DNA from: Symmetrospora coprosmae
Lineage: Eukaryota; Basidiomycota; Cystobasidiomycetes; Symmetrosporaceae
Assembly (NCBI GenBank): GCA_008802785.1
Contig: VUYT01000021.1
Location: forward strand, 186,001-250,000
Reading direction: 5' to 3'
Length of the DNA stretch: 64,000 nucleotides
Positions 57,801-64,000 of this stretch are shown piece after piece. Each line of letters opens with the position of its first letter. The first letter of the stretch is position 1. Made by a program: the position numbers and the translations under genes. The notes under the pieces were generated by a model. It made no database searches, was not told the origin of the DNA, and saw only the letters and a program-made list of their open reading frames with translations.

Positions 57801-58494
57801 ATGTACAGAGCGCAGTATTCAAGGTGCCCGGGGCGCTGCCCCGTCTTAATTATAGGTGCAATACTCCTCAGCAGTATCAGCCTACATATCCCCTTTGTGT
57901 CGGCGGACAACGTAACGGCATCGACCGATTATGGGTTTGGACCGCTCTGGGTGAGCTACAACGTCGAGGGCGACGTCCTGTCGCGATGCAGCGAGGTGTC
58001 GTTCGACATCGGAGGCGGCTTTGGCCCTTATGTCCTGGGTGGGTCGGGTGCAGGTTCGCCAGGTGACCCTGTGGCAGTTCGCTGATAAGTGTCTGCAACT
58101 GCCGTCAATACAGCCGCCGTCAATGCTGCGAACAAGTCAACGCGCATCGAGCTGAAGACAAACACGTCAGCGGCATGGGAGATCAATCTGAGCGAGGACT
58201 CGCACGTCGCCTTCAACCTGACGTGAGTGCTGCCCGTGACCGCATCAGTTCGTCAGCATGCATTGACGCCCTCTGTGTCGTAGCGACCGCGCGGGCGCTT
58301 CGGTGCAGACGGACTTCTTGAACGTCCAGAAGTCGGAGGACAGCACGTGCGGAAACGACACGGCGTACAAGGCCGCGCCGGTCAAGACGACGGGCGGTAG
58401 CGCGAGAGAGATAGCTGGAGTGGACCTGTTCAGGGTGTTGATGACTGCTGGTTTGGCTTGCGCTCTGGCCGTTTCAGTCACTGGGTGGCCATGA
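57801..58494 (+). CDS. Small secreted, probably GPI-anchored protein of unknown function
   Basis: Three exons (57801-58038, 58090-58222, 58284-58494) join to 582 nt, 193 aa. The N-terminus has a hydrophobic signal/anchor core (VLIIGAILLSSISLHI) ending near a Ser-Ala cleavage region. The mature part is acidic/neutral with N-glycosylation sequons (Asn-Val-Thr, Asn-Lys-Ser, Asn-Thr-Ser, Asn-Leu-Ser) and few Cys. The C-terminus has a Gly/Ser-rich segment then a hydrophobic end (VLMTAGLACALAVSVTGWP), the pattern of a GPI signal. I do not recognise a domain. All junctions are GT..AG and in frame. It sits tail-to-tail with BUB3, only about 60 bp apart. Confidence 0.7.
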
Positions 58495-58554
58495 ACCGCA
58501 GACGTGGGAGCCGTCGATATACCCCTGTATTGCACAGCGTTCTCATACATTCCC

Positions 58555-59989
58555 CTATGCCTTCGCTTTCGGCTTGCAATCGTCTCCAACTCCGCGCACG
58601 ATGAGCGAGTTGCGCATCCCTGGTGGGACGGTCCCTTGCTCCTCCTCGACGACCGCACTCGCGATGGCCAGCCGGTCGCCGCTTGCATTGAAAGCGAGCG
58701 ACGAGACCGAGGCAGAGTACTTGGGCAGTTGCCGCAAACGCTTCTTTGCGATGGGGTCCCAGATTGAGACGACGCTGTCTCCTCCTCCCGTCGCAAACGT
58801 GCCGTGGCTGTGTCGCGAGTAACAAGCCGTGCCGGTCAGCAGTGCGCGCGCGCAAGCAAGCCTGCACGAGCCAGCGTGAACTCACACCGGGTGGAATGCC
58901 AGCGCATTCACTGGGTAGACGGTATCGACGCCATCCACCGTCTGCCTGTGGCACTTGAAGGCAAAGTGGCCCTTCTGCACCTCTGCCGACTGGTCAAAGT
59001 ATTCTACGGCGACCCTGCCCTCGATGCTCGAGCTGGCGTACCCGGTGCCATTTGGCATGCACCGCACCGCGCGCGTCATGAATTTCAAGCTGTTCTCGCG
59101 CTTCTGGTATGGCGCGGGCGGGGTGCTGCTGCTGAGCGCCTGGGAAAGGTTGCGGTGGTCGTAGATGCAGACGTGCCGTTGTGCCATTGCGACGACGAGC
59201 TTGTCGCCCGCGCTGTCCATGCTGAATGCTTTGCTCGGCAAGGGAGAGACGAGGGAGGAAGAGGCGTTGGCGGGCGTGGAGGAGCGGGGATCGTGGACGC
59301 GCAGGGTGCTGTCCCATGATGCCGTTACGAGGCAGTCTGGGGATCACAGCGAGTCAGACTAAAGTCTCGAAGCCGGGCTTGGCTGTGGGCACACGCACTG
59401 GCTGATTCCAAGTACTGGACACACTTGACTGCGTCGTCGTGGTTCGCAATGACGCGGTGCGTCGATGTCTCCAGGTCGGTCCTGCAAGCGCAGGCGTGGG
59501 CGCGACAGGCACATCAGTGACGGGCCCAAGCGGCCAGCTTTTCCGCCTAGCCCGGAGAAAAGAGCGACAGGAACGCACTCGATGACGGAGCGGTCCAGGC
59601 CGCCACTGTAGATCTTTGTGCTGCTGGCTGGGCCCCATGCCACGTCAAAGACGGGTGCTCTCGAGGGTGTGTAGTTCCGGAGCCTGCTCGCGGCGGAGCA
59701 GTCATAGAGCCCGATGGACTGCGGTCCGGAGAGAGCCAGGCAGACCAGCATCAGGCCTGCGGGATGCTAATCAAGTGTCTGTAAGTGAGATTGCACGCAC
59801 AGCATCCCAGGACGAGACGAGGAGCCTGTTGGGGTCTGACGGGTGGAAGGCGAGCGAGGTGATGGCATCCTCGGGCGCCTGGAGCTCGACGTCTGCAGGC
59901 CATTGTTGGGATCCCTTCAGCGGGCTATCCCACGCAGTAGTCCACCGATGCACCCCATCCTGCTCACCCTTGCCTGCCTCTGCCGCCAT
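58555..59989 (-). CDS. BUB3: Spindle checkpoint WD40 protein Bub3
   Basis: Seven-bladed WD40 protein that docks Bub1/BubR1 at kinetochores. The start is the ATG at 59989 (MAAEAGKGEQDGVHRWTTAW), leading to ITSLAFHPSDPNRLLVSSWD. Across an intron come SIGLYDCSAASRLRNYTP and FDVAWGPASSTKIYSGGLDR, then THRVIANHDDAVKCVQYLES, NCLVTASWDSTLRVHDPRS and LVVAMAQRHVCIYDHRNLS. The Bub3-typical segments RVAVEYFD and KGHFAFKCHRQTVDGVDTVY lead to YPVNALAFHP, GTFATGGGDSVVSIWD and KRLRQLPKYSASVSSLAF. About five introns, all joining in frame. The C-terminus has a short Lys-rich end. It is divergent from BRL1, so the two share a short promoter. Confidence 0.92.
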
Positions 59990-60175
59990 TGCTGTTTGCT
60001 GTGTATTTGCGTATGAATTGGTGCAAGCGAGAGCCCACCTGTTGCTCGTGTTCCCCCCCTCTTCTTCAGGACAGTAGTATCGCACACAGCAGGCATAGCA
60101 GGAATGGCCTTCACTACGCCTCGCCAGGCAAGGCTCAGGCACCATCCAGCGCATACCAGATCCACAGAGGCGCCC
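59990..60175. promoter_or_regulatory. Bidirectional promoter interval between BUB3 and BRL1
   Basis: About 115-190 bp between the two start codons, depending on which BRL1 ATG (60104 or 60176) is used. Very compact; both promoters must overlap here. Confidence 0.45.
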
Positions 60176-61746
60176 ATGGAGGACGTCGAGTACAGCATGT
60201 CGCCCAGGCTCGCATTCCGGAACAGCAACTTTGAGCCTCCAAGGAAGCGTCAGTTCCGAGCAGGGCGGCGGGCAGCTCAGTCGTGCAAGGCAGCACAGCA
60301 TGTGTGCGATGGCATGTCTGATACTGCTCCCTGACGTGCTTGCACAGGAACCCACCTGGAAGCCAACTCCGAGATGGACTGGTCGCCTGCGGAGCCATCG
60401 ACGTCGACGTCGTCCACATCCGCCTTTTCCAGCTTCGCGTCCAGGCACAGCAACGGCCCATCTCAACCCACCTCCGCACCCTTCATGTTCGACTCATCGT
60501 CCCTCTCATCCATGCAGATCGACGAGCGCGACGCCGGTCCGACCGCATCGTCATCCTCCCTGGCCCCGACAAGCGGTGGCGACGCGTCGGCAATGTCTGC
60601 ACGCGACATTGCAAGCGGAGCCGTCCAGCGCGAGAGGCGGAAGCGCGACAAGCTCAGGGAATGGCAGGTCGTCAAAGGCAGCTATGCCGCCACGCTCGAC
60701 CAAGAGGATGAGGGTGCAGAGTCGGAGAGCGGGGATGAGTCGACGCGGATAGCCGCAGCCGACGAAGCAACGCAGGAGTCGCCCGGAGTATCTGGGCAGA
60801 TACAAAAGTTCCTGGTGCGCGGGTTTGACCAGGTAGACATCCGAGCAGGTGTTCGCTGATGCCATGGCTGTCACCGCAGAAACGCAACCGCTCCTCCCGG
60901 CGTGGCGGGCAGCCTGTCCACCTGTCGCTGCATCACCACAACTACCACTATCCGGGTGGGACAGGTCCGGCATCCGGGCAAGATCCCTTCCTGTTCGGTC
61001 CCGTCTCCATCCCCAGCGCGTCTTCCTCATCCGCAGCCTCCTCCCTCGCATCGTCACAGCAGTCCGCCTCCGTTTCCATCGCCAACCCCTCGCACTGGTG
61101 GCGCGAAGAAGGCCCCTACATCCTGCTCGGCTACCTCCAGTTCGCCTTCAACTCGTGCCTGGTCATCATCGGGCTGTACTTTCTGCTCTCGCTGCTGCTC
61201 GCCCTCTCGCACGACATCTCCGAGCGCACGGCCGAGTACAGCGTCGAGCTGCAGCAGGAAATCATGCACTGCTCGGAAATGTACATTCAGAACCGGTGCG
61301 AGCCTGGCACGCGCGTCCCAGCCATGGAGAAGATGTGCAAGGACTGGGAGTTCTGCATGAATCGCAACCCAAAAGTCGTGGGGAGGACAAGGGTGGCCGC
61401 AGAGACGGTGGCAGAGGTCGTCAACGGCTTCACAGAGGTCATCTCTTGGCGGACAATGGTGGGCCGCCTCCGCCTGCGACGCTTGACAGGGTGCAGGTTG
61501 GCTGACTGACGCATCGCCTTCCCCCTCCTCTAGCTGTTCCTTCTTGCCATCTTGGCCATCACAGTCTCATTCACAAACTCGACCATCTCCTCGTACCGCA
61601 GGAACCATGCCTCCTACCACGCGCAGCATCAGCACGCTTCGGGCCAGCCCTACGTCCCGCACCACCAGAATGCTCGGCACAACTTCGACCCGCTGCCCGC
61701 GCTCGGCCCGGATGGCAAGCAGGCGAGACAGAGACTGTTGTCGTAG
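60176..61746 (+). CDS. BRL1: Nuclear envelope protein of the Brl1/Brr6 family
   Basis: Integral nuclear-envelope protein required for nuclear pore assembly and membrane homeostasis. Exons 60176-60248, 60348-60832, 60880-61458 and 61534-61746 join to 1350 nt, 449 aa; an in-frame ATG at 60104 would add 24 residues. The first half is Ser-rich and likely disordered. The Brl1/Brr6 domain shows membrane helix PYILLGYLQFAFNSCLVIIG, an amphipathic stretch, then the lumenal cysteines in MHCSEMYIQNRCEPG and MEKMCKDWEFCMNRNP (four Cys for two disulfides). The second membrane segment is LFLLAILAITVSFTN. The tail is His/Gln-rich. Confidence 0.9.
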
Positions 61747-62161
61747 TGGATGCCGACGCGCACGCGTCATCCTTTCGCGATAGTGCTGCGTGCGATGCAG
61801 TGTGTACCCCTAGGCGTTCAAAGGACTGCGTGCGTGTGAAGAACAGCGGAGAATATGATGCCCACGTACGCGTCTCAGTCGGCTAGATGGCTGCAAGGCC
61901 ATTATTTGCGCACTCCGCTTCAGCTTTGCATAGTGGCCGCGCCGTCGCGCTTGGAGACTCCCATCTGATCCATCTAAGTGGAAGCTCTTTTCCTTCTAGG
62001 TGCTGTGCGTGCGAGCTTGCCCGCCGGGTCTACGTTATCCAGGCAGCCGGCACGACTGTCGCGGCCTGACTTCACTCGCATTCAAACATCACCGAAAACG
62101 TTCTTGGACAGCATAGCGCACCTGGACAGAGCTCACAAGTCGCTAAAAGGGCGTGCTCGTG
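61747..62161. other. Intergenic region between BRL1 and CEG1
   Basis: 415 bp containing the BRL1 3' end and the CEG1 promoter, both genes on the plus strand. Nothing else recognised. Confidence 0.45.
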
Positions 62162-64000
62162 ATGCCCGTCTCGCAGCACCACCTCTCATCGGTCCCAGAC
62201 CAGATCCCCGGGTACCTCGTCACAGACCCGGCGCACCTGCACGGGCTGAAGGTCCATCTCGCCGAGCTATGCCAGCAGAACAGCCTGCGGTGTGTCTCCA
62301 CGCGCGCGCTGATGCTCGCTTGCCAAGCCCAGCGATCTCCGCACTGCTGAGCCATCGTTTTCGTCCTGCACTCATAGATTCCCGGGCTCGCAGCCCGTCA
62401 GCTTCGGCTACCCGTCTCTCGAGCTCTTGATGCAGGAAGAGTGAGACCGATCATTTTTGGGGTGTCGGGACGCCAGTCTTTGCTCGACGTAGGAGTCCGT
62501 GCGCTGAGCGCGCATCTGCTTTGACTCCCCGCCGGTAGCTTCTGGGTGTGCGAGAAGTCGGATGGCGTCCGGGTCCTCGTCATGATTGTCTGCGTGCCAG
62601 ACGGACCGCAAGAGGTCTACTTGGTGGGTGGAGCTTCACATGCGCAAGCTTCGTGCTGCTTCGTGCGGAGCGGCGCTTCGTAAAAAACTGGCGCGCTGCT
62701 GGTAGAGCGCTTTCCGGAGGCTGACTGCTGCTCCATGCTGTCATACCACTGTGCCGCAGATTGACAGGAAGGAAGGCTTTTACGCACAACAAGGCCTAGT
62801 CTTCCCACATCAAGACGGGATGGACTCGCTACATTCGAACGTTGTGCTCGATGGAGAGCTCGTCATAGACACAGATCCGAAGACAGGACAGGTTCGTGGT
62901 AGCCGGTCACTATCTAGACGTTTGTAGACGTCCGCCTGACGCATTGTGCTTCACGATTGGCTAGCGCGCTCTCTGTTTGCTGGCTTTCGACTGTCTGGTC
63001 GTCGGCGAGCAGAATCTCATGATGAAGCCTCTCTCGAGCCGGTATGGCGTGAGTGCTGCGTGGCCCGCTCTCTCCGAACGAGGGCATATCGCTAATGGCT
63101 CTCGCGAAACAGCGCTTGAAAGAATGGATTATCAAACCGCATCATGCAGGCCTCAAGCTGTACCCTCACATGGTTCAGGAGATGCCCTTTGAGTAGGTCG
63201 CCCTGTCCAGAGCGATCTCGGTGAATACGACCGCCTGATGAAGCCCGTGCGCATGTTCTAGGGTCAAGTTAAAGCCGATGGAGCTCGCTTACGGCATCCA
63301 AGCGGTCTTCCTGGAGCACCTCCCCCGCCTGCAGCACGGAAATGACGGCTTGATCTTCACAGGCGCAGAGGCGCCATACACGCCCGGCACAGATCACCAT
63401 ATGTGAGGACAATACCTGCAGGTGCCCTACAAGATCGCACTGATGCAGCTTTTCTGGCTCAACAGCATCAAGTGGAAGCCGCCGTCCGAGAACTCGATAG
63501 ACTTCAAGCTCGAGCTGCGTTTCCCGTCCATGCCCCACAACCCCAACGAGGTGGACCTGTCTCAAAAACCGCTGTTCTTGCTTTTGGAGAACAAAGGCGA
63601 GCGCGGAGGCGGGCATGTCTTCTTCGACACGATGGACGTCCCAGATGACGAGTGGGAAGAGTGGAAGAGCGCGGGCGAGCAGATTGACAACCGCATCGTC
63701 GAGGTGGTTTGGGATGCAGAGGCGCAGACGTGGAAGAAGCTCCGGTTCAGGGACGACAAGCTCGAAGGAAACTATACAACCGTCGTGCAGAAGATCATCG
63801 AGAGCATCAAGGACGGCGTCGAATCTGAAGTGGTGAGTGTGTCATATGCATCACCCGGCGTTGTTGGCTGGCTGTCGCTGAGGCGGATGGCCTGCACTGG
63901 GACAGCTCATCAGCAAGGCGGGCGAGATCCGGTATCATTGGAAGCAGCGCGAGCTCAAACGCAAGGCTGCAGCACAGGCGCAGAAACAGCCCCAAGTCGT
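62162..64000 (+). CDS. CEG1: mRNA-capping enzyme guanylyltransferase, 3' truncated by window edge
   Basis: Transfers GMP to the 5' diphosphate end of nascent mRNA through a Lys-GMP intermediate. The start is the ATG at 62162 (MPVSQHHLSSVPDQIPGYLV). Several short exons follow: FPGSQPVSFGYPSLELLMQE, then the catalytic motif I FWVCEKSDGVRVLV (the Lys of Lys-Ser-Asp-Gly). After IDRKEGFY come motif III NVVLDGELVID and motif IIIa CLLAFDCLVV. The sequence continues through KEWIIKPHHAGLKLYPHMVQ and motif IV HGNDGLIFTGAEAPYTPGTD to motif V LKWKPPSENSIDFKL. Near the edge WKKLRFRDDKLEGNY matches the OB-fold end of the family. The last exon in view is Lys/Gln-rich (ELKRKAAAQAQKQ), with the stop outside the window. 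Confidence 0.92.

Overview
The window is nuclear DNA of a filamentous or dimorphic fungus, most likely a basidiomycete. It is GC-rich and gene-dense, with many short introns (about 45-110 nt), several very small exons, and a recurrent GTGCGT 5' splice site. Gene content is purely eukaryotic: DHH1, CAF40, PRP4, EMC2, NUM1, a white-collar photoreceptor, BUB3, BRL1 and the mRNA guanylyltransferase. Intron density and the white-collar/NUM1 architecture suggest a basidiomycete, perhaps Ustilaginomycotina, but that placement is inference.

Layout. 1-9000 holds housekeeping genes: the 3' part of DHH1, a secreted alkaline phosphatase, and the head-to-head ribosomal pair RPS15 (uS19) / RPP2 (P2). 9431-11098 holds the first member (A) of an F-box-like/leucine-rich family. 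11250-19411 holds a possible disordered-protein gene, a 5'-truncated NmrA-like remnant, mitochondrial malate dehydrogenase, and the divergent pair CAF40/PRP4. 19873-29867 is a cluster of five further family members, all on the minus strand (B-F). MPO1 and EMC2 follow, then two more members on the plus strand (G, H; 33112-36206). 36662-43270 is one large NUM1/ApsA-type cortical anchor gene. 43729-47364 is a WC-1 photoreceptor with LOV, two PAS domains and a GATA finger. 47838-49873 is a mitochondrial PDH-kinase-family gene and 51041-53825 an aquaglyceroporin with a long cytosolic N-terminus. 53826-57800 is gene-poor, with two weak candidates for disordered proteins. The window ends with a probable GPI-anchored secreted protein, the divergent pair BUB3/BRL1, and the 5' part of the mRNA guanylyltransferase gene.

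The most distinctive feature is the eight-member F-box-like family. All eight copies are consistent with one phase-1 intron at the same place just after the F-box-like segment, and all share a C-terminal strand around Arg-Gly-Ile-x-Leu. Two copies (C and E) share a block of about 1.15 kb that appears identical at nucleotide level with sharply diverged flanks, which indicates gene conversion. Three copies (B, D, H) look broken. This is birth-and-death evolution of a lineage-specific family set among conserved genes. Other points of interest are the micro-exon-rich gene structures (a 3-nt exon in the phosphatase, a start codon split by an intron in RPP2, 17-18-nt exons in MDH), a tandem array of QT[D/E] motifs in NUM1 that resemble dynein light chain LC8 sites, and a 51-nt near-pure poly-G tract.
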